This document shows, in pieces, positions 25,591-37,933 of a stretch of 64,000 nt of DNA. The notes under the pieces were generated by a model. The model had not been told where the DNA came from. It searched no databases and was given only the letters and a program-made list of their open reading frames with translations. The stretch spans positions 73,626,326-73,690,325 of the forward strand of contig RSEF01000004.1 of NCBI GenBank assembly GCA_003993805.1, given 5' to 3'. The DNA comes from Himantopus leucocephalus (lineage: Eukaryota > Chordata > Aves > Charadriiformes > Recurvirostridae). The translations under genes and the position numbers were made by a program. Each line of letters begins with the position of its first letter. Positions within the stretch are counted from its first letter, which is position 1.

Positions 25591-28500
25591 CATTAGAAGT
25601 ACAATATAAATGTTTTGTCACCGCCCAACAAATAGGTTAGCAAAATGTCAGGTTTTATCTAATCTTATACCCATACACTTGACATACTGCGGTAGCTGAA
25701 AGACTAACAGGCCAGTGTGACATTTAAGTTTCTGAGAGAAAACAAAAAACTTGAGGTCAAATACAGGATAATAAAATTGAAAAGAAAAATTGTTGCTGAG
25801 AAACTCCTTTTAAACCAATTAGAGGGGTTATCTGAATGCAAGTTCTTAGAGACTAAAGATCAGACTAGCTGAATATAAGAAATGGTGGAGCCACTACTTT
25901 CTTGGCGATTTGCTTCTTTTGATAACCACCCCAAATGCGATGGCCCGATGTGTTTGAAAATCAGACTTTTTATAGATTGTCAGTTGCACTTGTTGTGTCA
26001 AAAAATAAATCGCATGTGTCAGATAATATCTGACTTCCTTCACAGCCTGTTTATCAGCATTAATTCTATTTCCAGTCTATAATTCCTCTGCTGATGTATT
26101 CCATGTTTTCAGGGGGTTGGTTTGTTTGTTTGCATGTTTGTTATTTATCCCCTGGGATTATTATAATTTAACTAGCCAATTGTTGCTTCAATTGCCCTGC
26201 TTGACTTTCTTCATTCCATGGTGGCACGACATTATCACTCTCCCAGTCCTTGGAGCTCCTTAGCCACTGTGTCATTTACAATCAAATGTAGTCTTCTGGT
26301 CTCAGCATAATGAGTGAAGTTTTGTATTAGCAGATTGACACTGCCCCTCCCCCAAAGTTATCACGTCCTTGGGTCTGCAGGTGTAAATTCACATAGAATA
26401 TCCCTCTCTAACCTAGGTTTACTAAAATGATCCCAGGGATTTTTGACCCACTGAAAACAATAATAATTAAAGTATTTAAGCTAAGGAAAAAGAGCTGATC
26501 ACTGTTACTTCTTAACGCCACTGGAGCCAGAATATCACATCTCGGCAAGTTTCCAGGCTCCCTTCTTGGTTAGTATTCCCATTTTAGGATGCTGGGAGCT
26601 GGATGAAGGATTTCTGCCTTTGGCATCTTACTAAGTGTTTAACAGAGTCGTTAGGCTGCTTGTTGTAAATTGCATCTGCCTCTGTTAAACCTAACTCCAA
26701 GTGGCACATTTGTGGTGTTCAGCCCCAAGATGACTTGATTATATTGAACAGTGCACTGCAAAATGCTGGTAACTACAGGGCTGTTAACCTAAGTGTCCCT
26801 GCTTAATAGCGTTTTGGTCCAGACAGCTATTAGTACTGAACTTCTGTGGAAACATAGCACGTTATACTCAGAGGCCTCTAAAAAAATGATGTAGAACAAC
26901 TTTGCCACACAAATTTGATCTTTGTGCCAAATCAGAATTTTGTCTACCAGTGATCATAAATAAGATGGCAGGTAGATCCCACATAGCAGACACATGTGCT
27001 CATAGAGACACAATTGTATAAAGTGTTGTCACTTGAGAATCTTCCTTCATATTTAGATTAACACCATTGTAATCCAGGATTTTCCCCAACAGCACAAAAC
27101 TTTGTACACCTCCAAGGAACACCAACATGCTTATACTGCCTGTAACGCAGAGGTTGAGGTTACCTTTCAGAGCTCTGAAACAATTGCTATGTGAGATTAC
27201 TGATCTGCTTGTAAGATGTGCGTGGATTTGTTTTTAAATCTCTAAGCCTAGGAATAGTAATGAAGGAACCGCAAAACATTTCCAGTTTGCATTTTTTTTC
27301 CCCATTCACTGATGTCTTGTTCTTCTCCAGCAGGATATGGATATCAGTGAACAGGATTGCTTTCCCAATTCAGAGTTAAAGACTAGATTCAAAATAGGGG
27401 CATAGATGCTATTACGAACATCGATGCAACATCTACTTTTTGGCTGGCAGTGTAGCAGTACTCACAGCTGTATGTTCCCTAAGCAGTGTGTGGGAGACGT
27501 GGCCATCCCAGGGAAGGCTCCAGTCCCCAAGATTGCACCTCACTAGTAGTCAGCTGGAAAATACTAAAATATAAGGCTATGTCTTGAATTCCATTCTGTG
27601 TCCTTGATGCCTAACTCAGGGTCACACAAAGGTCTTGACCACTATCCCATGTCCCCTTTTCCTTAGAATAGTCCATACAAGCTTGAAATTAGCAGGGATG
27701 ACTCTTTCATTTTACACAGTTTGTTGGAGGATGAAAAGCTATTACAGTCCTGACCCCTCTTCCCTACCCTCTCGCCTCTATAAGCAAGTTCAGTAGTTCA
27801 TATATGGGAAAGCCAAGCTGGTTTCCTTCCTCCCCACGGTCTCACACTCATATTTCTGCCGGGGTTTATTGTGTGTGTGTTCTGTGAAGGAGGGGGCAGG
27901 GCTGGTCAGGAGGGTTGTACTCCCTTTCTGTTGGCATTAGTCTACCATGAACTACTCCACACTGAACTCTTACTGATCCAGAGAGGAGAGGAACCTCTTG
28001 TGTTAAGCGTTTAGGAAACCCTCTGGAAAAAAGACGGACTCAGTTGCAGTCCTTTCAAAAAAGACAACTCATGCAAACCTTTCACAGAATAAAATACTGC
28101 CTTTGGAACACAGACTAGAGGCCAGGTCGCCTTCTCCCATGAGTACTGAAAAACTACCTTGGAAGATTCATTTTTTAGCCAAGAAAGTTTGAATGTTTCT
28201 GCAAAATGGGACAGTTTCAGCAAGGGTTGTTTTCCAGTGGCTAATTCTTCAGGCAGCTTTCAGAGGACATGCAATGAGCAGTAGAATCCCTTCAACACCG
28301 TGTTACGTGCAGGAAGGAAATGGACCTAGGTCTCCCACACCCTAATAACTGCTCTAAGAACGAAAAAAATATAAAAAGGAGGAAGCAAGAGTTTTATCTG
28401 CTCCTGTGTGTGTGATAAAAAAAAAAATCCACTGTGAGAAACCCTCTTTTGCCTGTGTACATTAACAGATCTCAAAGTGCATCTACTTCAGCAACTCCTC

Positions 28501-30277
28501 AGATGTTTAGAGGTTAACGCATTTCTAGACATGCTAAGAGGCAGAAATGCAGACAACTTGGAAATAATAAAGAAAAACAAACATAAGCAGCTACAGAATT
28601 TATGTATTATCAACAGCAGAAAGCAAATAAACATAAATTTTAGGATTGCAATTTTGGCCATAGGTAGCTGTTACTTATGTCTTATTTCAAATATGCCTTG
28701 CATTTAACCAACCTGTTTGCTTGAGTTTAAATCTGATACTTTATCTTTGTAAGATTTGGTCCTTCAATTGCTGATTCGTCTTATAAATCTTTCTATAATA
28801 GATTTTAAAAAAGAATTTAACATCAGATGTATACTTTAAAGACTGGACTACAGCTTCTGAGTTTTAGAGAAATCTTTCAATGTGCTCAGCATGTTTCTTA
28901 GTCTATTCTGAAAGGGGAACTATTCTACATAAGTTTTCCATGAATCAAAATGACAGTATTTGTCTCCATGGCAAAATCATAGTTTCTTTTCCAGTAATCA
29001 GTTTACATATTTGTACTCATGACACAAACAATCTGTTTTAAAGCATAAGAAATAAAAAATGTTGGCCAAAATAAAAGTAAAGGGCAATCAAAATACAGGA
29101 GATAGGTTACATAAGATACAGAGGAAAAGGTACAAAATAGGCGTTAAGTTTTAAAAGTGTTATAAAAGGGATTTTTTTTTTTTTAACTGCTTGGGTATTC
29201 TCAGGTAGAGTACAAGAATGGTCGCAAATAAACGTAGAATTGTCAGACTCATCATTTCTGTGATTGTTTCATTTGAATGTGTGCCATACTTTAAAACTTC
29301 AGAGCAATCACAGTCAAAAATTATGAAGGACCTCCCTGCCTCATGCATGGAAGTTAACAAACGAGGACAGACGTTTTATTTTCACAGTAAATATTCCTTC
29401 GGGCACCTCTTCATTTGCCTTAGCTGCCAAAGCTCTCTTTCAAGTTTCATATATTTTGAAAGAAGTTATGAGCAAATAATGAAAGTTATGGTCACTTAAC
29501 CCTCCAGAACTCTTAGCACACAACCACCAGGTGCCCATCACCAGCTTCTGACAAGGAGTGGCTGTCAGCTCCAAACAGAGATTCAAGGTTGCAGGTAACC
29601 TGTGACAGATTATAGTGTGATTCACCCCAGTCACACACAAAGCAAATTTTGAATTACGATGTCAACTGGAATTCGCTGTTTACCCTTACCAGATGCAAAG
29701 CTGATCAGAAAAAAATACAGTGTGCAAGAATGCAGACAGCACTAGTACAGTACAGCCTCGATGCTTGCAGCTGAGGGTAATACAGGTAACCTGCTACAGC
29801 TTTTGCCGCCAGCAGGCTAACTTCAGGCTTGGGTTAAATTTACTGCAAGGCTGATTTAGGTCTGGTTTTGGGAGACTACCTGCCATTTAGTTAGGAAATA
29901 AAGCATACTTTCAAACTCTCTGCTTAATCCTTTCTTTTGAATTGTATTGGAACACACTAAGGTGGTGACCGAAGTGAAACTTCTGGTTTAGAGCATGACA
30001 GTAATGGATTTTTATAAAGCACATTACAGTACATAAAAATAAAAAGCTCCGGAGGTCAGGAGAAGGTGCTGGAGTCTCAGCCAGACTGCTGACATCCACT
30101 CACGCAAGCTACAGTCAATCTTCCCTTTGGGCTTTTACAGGTACAATTACTCTTATAATTGCTATACAGATGTATGTGACCAGACCATGCTTGAATAAGC
30201 AAATGTGGGAGGAGGCCTCTAAGGTCAAGTAAGCATCAGTAATGATTGCTTGACTAAATTCTAGGAAATGAGAGATT

Positions 30278-30552
30278 ATAGGATCACAGGGCTGGAAGGA
30301 ATCTCAAGAGGTCTTCTAGTCCATCCTGTTCCTCACAGCAGCTAGACAGTTAAAGCTAGGTAACTCCCAAAGAGCATTTCCCTAACCTTCTCTCAAGGGA
30401 GACCTGTTCTCCATCTTCAAATGATGGAGATGTCCCTGTGCTGTCTATACCAGTTGCTTCATTATCATGATCATTGCAAGATGTTTTTTCCAAGATCTTA
30501 TCCTGAATGTTCCTTGTTGCAGTTTACTTCAGTGGCTGTTTCCTATGCTATA
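30278..30552 (-). mobile_element. CR1: Old CR1 LINE fragment, antisense
   Basis: On the plus strand the order is 'ggatcacagggctggaagga', 'tctagtccatcctgttcctc', 'ccatcttcaaatgatggaga' and 'atcttatcctgaatgttcct', then 'gttgcagtttacttcagtgg'. This is the complement of an ancient amniote-type CR1 3' region. High divergence and small indels make it one of the oldest copies in the window. Confidence 0.8.
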
Positions 30553-31473
30553 TTTATCCAATTAATTATTGCTGCTTCAAAAGCCCAATCCATATTCACT
30601 AGTACTTTGTAGTCCTGAGAATTGGGCAGTTGATGGATTTGGGCAGAAATATAAGAAGTGTATCCAGTTTCCTTAATGCTGAGAACTTGTATTGTACTGC
30701 TACCATTTACGTAGGAGTCACTAGAAGTAACATGTGCCTCCCCCACCTTCCAATAGCTGTGCTTTTACGGGGAAAAGACTGCAATTTGATTTTTGCAGCT
30801 GCAGAAACAAGGAAGCAAACAACTCTCAGCTGCATGAGTGAGGAAGTAGATCAGAGGAAATAATTTCAGGATGATTAGAAAGTAACAACACACTGCATAG
30901 AGAAGAGGAAAATGAAAGCTTTCTTTTCTCCAAAAGATTCATACCATAAAACATGAAAAACATGACAGAAAAAATATAATATATTAAAATTCACACAGGT
31001 GAACATTCCACCATAATGCTGGGATTGCTTGCACATTTCATCACATGTCAATTTTCAGTCCCATCCTATGACTCGACATAAGCCTTCACACAATTAATAT
31101 GCAGTTTCTTGTCATGTGGGTAGGCAGGATGGGGACTGCTGGAACTCTTTTGCTATAACTGTGGTGATTCCTGGTAACCTGAGTAAGAGGGTTAGTGCAT
31201 GACCATTACCAGTCCATTAAGAGGAGTCCATTGTGCACTCATGCCAAAAAAAGTTCTCAGTTGTTGCTTTAGACAACCAAAATCCTACTAGATCAGCTGG
31301 AGTTTTCAGAGCAGCACCTTTTCAGAACAGGTTATATTGATTTAATGGATTTTGCCAACTGTTGAGCCCCAGAAACACGTACCTGCAAAATTTAATCAAT
31401 GTGACACTGAAGATTTCTATAACTCTTCATGCTTTAATGGATAAATATATTCATAAAAGCAATGCATATATTC

Positions 31474-31823
31474 TGGGCAGACCTTATTATGGCCTTTCAG
31501 TACTTAAAGGGGGCTTATAAGAAAGATGGGGACGGACTTTTTAATAGGGCCTGGTGCAATAGGATGAGGGGTAACGGTTTTAAAGTAAAAAAGGGTAGAT
31601 TCAGACTAGACATAAGGAAGAAATTTTTTACAGTGAGGGTGGTGAAACACTGGCACATGTTGCCCAGAGAGGTGGTAGATGCCCCATTCCTGGAAACATT
31701 CAAGGTCAGGTTGGACAGCGCTCTGAGCAACCTGATCTAGTTGAAGATGTCCCTGCTCATTTCAGGGGGGTTGGGCTAGATGACCTTTAAAGGTCGCTTC
31801 CAACCCAACCGATTCTATGATAT
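31474..31823 (+). mobile_element. CR1: CR1 LINE 3' fragment with open ORF2 tail
   Basis: Plus-strand CR1 with an open C-terminal ORF2 frame to 31740. Readable parts include 'MAFQYLKGAYKKDGDGLF', 'NRMRGNGFKVKKGRFRLD', 'VVKHWHMLPREVVDAP' and 'RLDSALSNLI'. The 3' UTR ends with 'ggttgggctagatgaccttt', then 'ccaacccaaccgattctatg', the standard CR1 tail. The 5' end is truncated just before the GDLI-type motif, so no reverse transcriptase core is present. Confidence 0.92.
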
Positions 31824-32779
31824 TCCACAGTGGTAAGTGATTTTGTATATAACTAAATCATATTCTCATAGTTTTTCCCCAACCGATAAAAAATAATTGG
31901 CATCTGAAAGCACTTAGTTTTCTTTAAAAGTTCCCAGTGAGTTTTAAATTATAGCTTTAAAGAAATTCACCTATTTCACTTAGGGTCAACATTGCTCCTT
32001 TTTGAAAATGCCGGTTTTCCTAAATCTTAAGGTCACAAGAGACCTTAAAACCTGACCTTTTTCTCTGTAGTCTTCACAGGCTATGCAGTGTTATGGTTAG
32101 GGACCTCTGTATTGAGGAATTCAGTAAAGTGGTTTCGGTCATGTCTTCCTAGAAGTTTTGGAAGACTTTGAGAAATAAATAATCCAACATTCTTCAGTGG
32201 TTATTCAGTTATTAATGACCTTCACTTTTAAAATCTAGACTTTTTTTCTCACATTTTGCACAACATGAGCCAATGGCTTTCCTGTGTGTGCCATAAATTC
32301 TAAAAAACTAAGAACCATTTGGAAAATAATTTTTAGGCTTTCTGCAGCTCTTTATGGAGGAAATAATTTTCATGCCTGCGTTTTATATGTATAAAATGTA
32401 TAAAACCCCCTCGTTTGGGAAGGATACGTGCAGAGGGGTATAGTTACATCAAAGAAATGTCAAAATGGTCTACCTGCCACTTTAGGTTCTTAACTTCAAT
32501 AAAAATTCCCTAAAGTCATACCTGCTGCTCTGGAGATACTGACAGTCCACTAGTAAAAATCAATAACACAGGTTTTTCTACCAATGGGTAGATTCAGTAT
32601 TAGTAAGTCCTGGCAGCAGTCTTCCACTGTTTAGCAACTAAAGTCACCAGGAGCCCCCTGGCATCCTTCTCTGGATGACCTGATCCAGAAGTGATCATGT
32701 CCTTTGCCCCCAGCACGTCTTCATATTCAGCTCTTGTAGATGGAAAAAGAACTTACACCCCCACCTCTGCTGCATTTCC

Positions 32780-32925
32780 TAACAGTGTGTTTGTTAGAGC
32801 AATTGCCTGGTATGTGAGACCCAAGCTCATAAACTCTGTGGGTCTGTTTGGAAGCCAGGATTTGGTTCTCTATCCACCACTTCCCAGGGTAATTCTTTAG
32901 CAGTTGGTCTATAAGCACGCTGAGA
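32780..32925. repeat. Degenerate tRNA-like inverted (hairpin) repeat
   Basis: Two arms around 32793-32832 and 32853-32912 are imperfect inverted copies. The left arm reads 'gttagagcaattgcctgg' and then 'tgagacccaagctc'. The right arm, when complemented, reads 'gctaaagaattaccctggga' and then 'agagaacc'. The layout (gttag.gca...cctgg...gagaccca.g.tc with a mirrored second half) resembles a palindromic tRNA-like repeat that I recall from reptile and bird genomes. It is too diverged here for a firm family name. No functional tRNA is implied, since the acceptor stem and the TTC-loop consensus are lost. Confidence 0.4.
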
Positions 32926-33962
32926 GAGAGGTCTTGGAGGTCTCTCTGTCTCTACCCCTGAAATTGTTCCACTTGTGTAAGTCTGAAAAAGAGAGATGGA
33001 AAAAACTAAAGTTTGCTGCACAGTCTTTATGTTGGATAAATAGTCATAGGAGGGATTTTATTCTTGGTTAAAAGATATGGCAGCACAAGTGCTTCATTTA
33101 GTGCAAGAAATACTGCCTTGGCTGGGACCACTCCAGTCATGCTCCTCACTGGACAACTGAACCTGAAACTCTGGCAGGTCTCACCGTAAGCCTTCTGTTC
33201 AGTTTTTCCTCACATGTAGTCCACCTGACCTCTTGCTCAGCTTCCATAAGCACCAAATTCTTCTCATTCTTTCCTCTTCAAGGTACATATACAGTTCTGA
33301 TTAAAATCGGTGGAATTTAGGAATAGGGCTTTAGGCAGTGTAAATACCTTGGAAGAGGGGGCATGCAGGATACAATCAGAGAAGAAAAAATAAAGCAGTT
33401 GCCAGTTGAGATGCAAAACCTTGGCAGTGTCTAGATTTATAAACTAAAAAAGCTGGAACATGTGTTTGGGCCTGGAATCCTTTACAGCACAAACTGCCCT
33501 ATGCTAGTAAACTTTCTGTCTTCCACAACAGTGTGCCCACACTCTGGTTAGTCTCATGCGCATTTGCATGGATGCTTTATAACACTCTGTAGTGCTAAAA
33601 AAGTCCTGAGCTCTATGCCTCTATGCTGGCAGTTTCTGGTGCAGCATTGTGCCACAGTAGGTTGCCTGTGACTCCTGGCTCACCTTGGGATGTTTCTTCT
33701 CCTCCTGGTTTTGTTCCTTATGTTCCTGCCTTACAAAATTTGATGCCCGCTCAGGTTCATGGCCACCCTCTTACTTCAGGTTGAGATCTGGATTTCTGGT
33801 TCAGTTCCATTTGCTGTAATAAGACGTTGATCTGAGTGCATATCCGGAGATTCTGAGAGAGGTATGATCATCTTTCTTGTAATTTAAAGTAAAGTAAACA
33901 GTTGAAGTAAACCTTTTTGATCCCTAGGAAAGAACATGCACTCTTATGACAGATTAAATGAA

Positions 33963-34498
33963 ACTCTCTTCTCGTGAGACCCCACCTGGAGTACTGCATT
34001 CAGCTCTGGAGCCCCCAGTATGAGAAGGACATGGACCTGTTGGAGCGGGTCCAGAGGAGGATCATGAAGATGACAAGAGGGCTGGAGCAACTCTCCTATG
34101 AAGACAGGCTGAAAGAGTTGGGATTGTTCAGCCTGAAGAGAAGGCTCCAGGGAGACATTATAGAAGCCTTCCAGTATCTGAAGGGTACCTACAAGAAAGC
34201 TGGAGAGAGGCTTTTTACAAGGGCATGTAGTGATAGGACAAGGGGTAATGGCTTCAAACTGGAAGCAGGGTAGATTTAGATTAGATATTAGGAGGAAATT
34301 TTTCACTCTGAGAGTAGTGAGGCACTGGAACAGGTTGCCCAGGGAAGTTGTGGAGGCTCCATCCCTGGAAGCATTCAAGGCCAGGTTGGATGGGGCTTTG
34401 AGCAACCTGGTCTAGCGGAAGGTGTCCCTGGCTATGGCAGGGGGGTTGGAACTATATGATGTTTAAGGTCCCTTCCAACCTAAACCATTCTATGATTT
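33963..34498 (+). mobile_element. CR1: CR1 LINE 3' fragment, ORF2 broken by a frameshift
   Basis: The longest CR1 copy on the plus strand. The first frame (33974-34273) covers the end of the reverse transcriptase region and beyond, with '[20 protein letters not shown]' and '[20 protein letters not shown]'. A second frame (34230-34415) carries '[20 protein letters not shown]' and '[16 protein letters not shown]'. In the family these are one continuous frame, so a small indel near 34260-34270 separates them. The 3' end has the 'ggggggttggaactatatga' block and the typical 'cattctatga' tail. It is relatively little diverged, so it is a younger copy than those at 3.9 and 30.3 kb. Confidence 0.95.
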
Positions 34499-37400
34499 AC
34501 AGGAACCATTTAACTTCTGTTTTGTGTGTATGAATTATGTTTGCAGTTCTTGTTATGCTGTCCTTTGTATACATTCTAGCAAAAACTGTGTTGCAAGTGC
34601 TCTCTGACTGCCTTCAGGGCTGTTTTCTAGGTGTTCCATACCAGCCAAACTGCAATGTTATTTCATTTCTGCAAAGCTGTTGATGGACTAACCCTGTCTG
34701 TTTTCCAACCTGAGACAGCAGGAAAGTAAACACTCACATAAATACATTCCTCTACCCTGTAAGCTGTTTTGTGTGCTGTTGCCAAACAGCACAGTGTCTA
34801 AGTAATCAGGCAGCCATAGTATCATTAAGACTAAACTCCACGAACCTAAAGATGTACAATTAATACAGGACTGTGCAGCATCTCATCTCTGCTGACTTGA
34901 CCCTGTTTCTTAATGTCTGTCAGAGGTCTTTGATACAAAACATTCACAACTCAATACGTGTTTATTTTCCCAGACAGTAATGCTGAAGCAGGAACACTCA
35001 GAGGTCAAGGGCAGCTTCCTGGTGGCAGAATGGTAGATGTGAATGTATTCTGCTGCTGCAGTAATTGTTTGGCAGAGTCCTTTCAGAACAAAGTGACCTT
35101 ACAAATATCATAGTCCTAAAGGATGTGTGTTACCTCTCTTAGCTGTATTCTCGGCAAGAAACTGATAGCAGGAAGAAGTTACATGTAATGTAATTTCTTC
35201 ATTCAGGTAAAATTGAAGTCTTCTTGGATTTTATTGTTAAAGTAAAATGAGAAGAACAGAATTTTCTGTTAGTTTTGAATAACCTTTAGGTAAAGTTATT
35301 CATATCCTAAAATGTTTGCCATCTTTTAGCCTTTTGAAGAATGTAATATTTTGTTTCAAGGTAACAACCTGTTTTCCAGCACTGACCTGCTACAGATCCC
35401 TCATGTAGCTATCAGATAGTCAGTTTTCTTCTAAATTTGGTTTATATACACCTGACAAGCAGCACCATCTATGCCCCTCTAACTATCACCTAAACCAGAT
35501 TTCTGCTCTAAAACAGCTGTCAACATCACCAACAATCCTTAGTTATTGCTAATATCCAGGCTGTCATGGCTTTAAAGAAGTGTTACTCCCAAGCTCAAAC
35601 ACAACCAATGTTAGCAATCAGTGCTGCAGCCATGAGTTTCTCCATGGAGGTTAATCAATGAGAATCTTACTGGCAGCAGGTGGTTAATTTTCCATTAAAT
35701 AATCTCCATGTGAAATGGCATCCTTTACTTGCAGGTTTTTTTGATAGTTAGAGAGATTGACTTAACTGATTCGGCCATCTGTCAGCCAGACTATCTGATC
35801 ACAAAAATATGTCATAGAACTGTCATGGTTTAAAAAACGAAAACAAAGCCAAAGAGAATTTATGCTCAGATAAATGAGTTTCCTGACCGCTCCCCACTCA
35901 CTTATATGAGCACTGAGGCTGCTGCCAGGGAGCGCACAGGAATGTGTGGCTACCAGAAGGGGCGGGCCAGGACAGTGCTACAGCAACGTGGGTTTTAATG
36001 ACTTTAAGCCACCCTGGAACTTCATCTTGCTAAATTTAATTTAGGTGATTAGAGACATACACTATAAAAATTCATTTCTTTGCCAGGGAAATCACTTGTG
36101 AAATGAGAGATTTCTTAATGTGACTATGTGACCAAGTTACTAAATAGGTAGGAAAAGGAAGCAATACAATATCCTCATTGTAGAGGTAGGCAAAAAATTA
36201 CAATGCAGTGTAGAGCTTGACAGAGAGCTCCATTCAGACCAATTAATCAGATCTAGTTTGGTTGTCTTTGCAGGACATTGTCTTGTGACATCTAGTAATA
36301 ATATGAGATCAAGTTGCTTGTGCAGGGACACAAGAGACTGCCATACCTCAGAACCCAACTCTCTGTTTAAGAGAGTTGTCATACAACCAAGATCCATAAC
36401 TCACTGCTATGAAGTTTGTGATTTTGCAAGAATATTTGCTGAGTTTGAAGTTGCTGAATCTCCATATTACTTTAATGGCTGGACCTTAGAATTTCTATTT
36501 TAGCGACTGTGCCTAAAGCAGTTTACAATTATTAATAGTTCTAACAGAAAACAGATCCACTTTTACAGACCCACGACATGACAGGTGCTAACAACTGTAT
36601 CCAAGGTCTTCTACTTATGCTTCTTGATGTAAGTGAGATCATGTATCCCATTCTGTGCCACTTGCTCTTTCCCTTTCTTACAGGGTCATATTTCAAAATA
36701 GATGGGATATCTACTAGTATTGCACACTAACATCTGCAAGACTTCCAGCTCTTGAAAATGCAGGCTTGCAAAATCTAACACACATGGACTTTGCCTAGTG
36801 ATGATTTATTTCCTATTTCCCAGATCCAGTGAGTGAAAAAAAGAATAAAATACAATTCATGAAACTCCAGGTGCTGAAATGTGTTTATATTAGCAGCTTT
36901 GCGTAATTAGTTTAATTTAAAAAGTCTCTGTGTATGAGAGAGAATTAGGGAATATTAAAGCAGTGTTTTATTAAATTCTTTTTTTTTTCTTACTCTCATA
37001 CTAATTCTTTGAAACAGGGCTGAGTATCTAATTTTATTTATCATTACACTGAAAGTTAAACCTCGAGGAAATTTCATGTAAAGTACAATTATAAATAGGT
37101 GTTAATAGCTCTCAGTTAAGTTCAGAGAGGGCTTGCCATAGATTTTCTTAGTTAAATCTTGTAAATGTATTGAGAGATGGGAGTGCATTATAAATTGTAT
37201 AAATCTGAATACTATGAATAACTGTTAAACAACTCTTAGAAAATCTAAAGTTCTTTAGCAAAAATCTGTATGTTAGACATTTCAATAACAGGTTTCAACA
37301 TAACATTTACACTGTGGCTTAGGGTGGAACAATGTATATTCTTTAAAACTAATGAATATACATTGCCTATTTTTCTTTATTTTCCTTCATGTTATTAACA

Positions 37401-37933
37401 AAGTACGAGTTTCCAACGGCAAACACTCCAAGTATTTTGCAAACCCAAGAATACCGGAGTTGATGAATTATGTTATTGTATTTTGGGACACTGCTCTCCA
37501 ACAGGGCAAAAAAGTCTCTGAGAACTATCCTGGCTTCGTCCCAGACTCCTGAGGGAAGCGGGAGAAGAATCATGTCTGGTCTGGACAGTCCCACTGAGAA
37601 TGTGGAGTTATAAGTTAGAAATGCAGAAGGAGGTAGGGCAACCTCAGAAGTCTGGACACTGTTCATATTGCAGAACCCTTGTGCATCTTGTTCCTGCTGA
37701 AGGCCTACAGGGATCCAGAAGATAGATAGAGTGCTGCTTATCCTAAGTTACCAGTTCAGGAAGATATTTAGGTATCTCTCAGCACAAACTCAAGTCTCAC
37801 AGTTGGAACTGCGTCAATTGTAAACAAAACTAACACCTTGAGAAGATGCTAGATACCCTCTTCATAACAGCTTGCGGTTTTCAGCACTTGTCTAGGACCT
37901 ATGACCCCATTCCCATGCTGTATTGGGATTGTG
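34499..37933. other. Unique sequence, nothing firm recognised
   Basis: AT-rich sequence with no gene recognised. A possible LTR remnant at 35822-35996 is listed separately. Confidence 0.4.
35822..35996. mobile_element. Possible LTR remnant
   Basis: Starts with 'tgtcatggtttaa', a form seen at the ends of several avian endogenous retrovirus LTRs. A stretch richer in G, C and CpG follows ('agggagcgcac', 'ggggcgggcc') inside AT-rich DNA. No partner end, terminal repeat or target duplication is visible, so it could equally be unique sequence. Confidence 0.25.

Larger units (their letters stand above)
22718..30277. other. Unique sequence, mostly AT-rich
   Basis: No known gene is recognised. Noted within it are a GC-richer block at about 24140-24680, a purine-rich tract at 25426-25590, a TG run followed by A11 near 28410-28427, and a poly-T tract near 29171-29184. 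Frames of 60-103 codons overlap on both strands and are unremarkable. Confidence 0.4.

Noticed and set aside
25316..25621. 101-codon Phe/Leu/Ser-rich minus-strand frame resembling a membrane protein
   Set aside because: It is the complement of a purine-rich tract, so the hydrophobic look is compositional.
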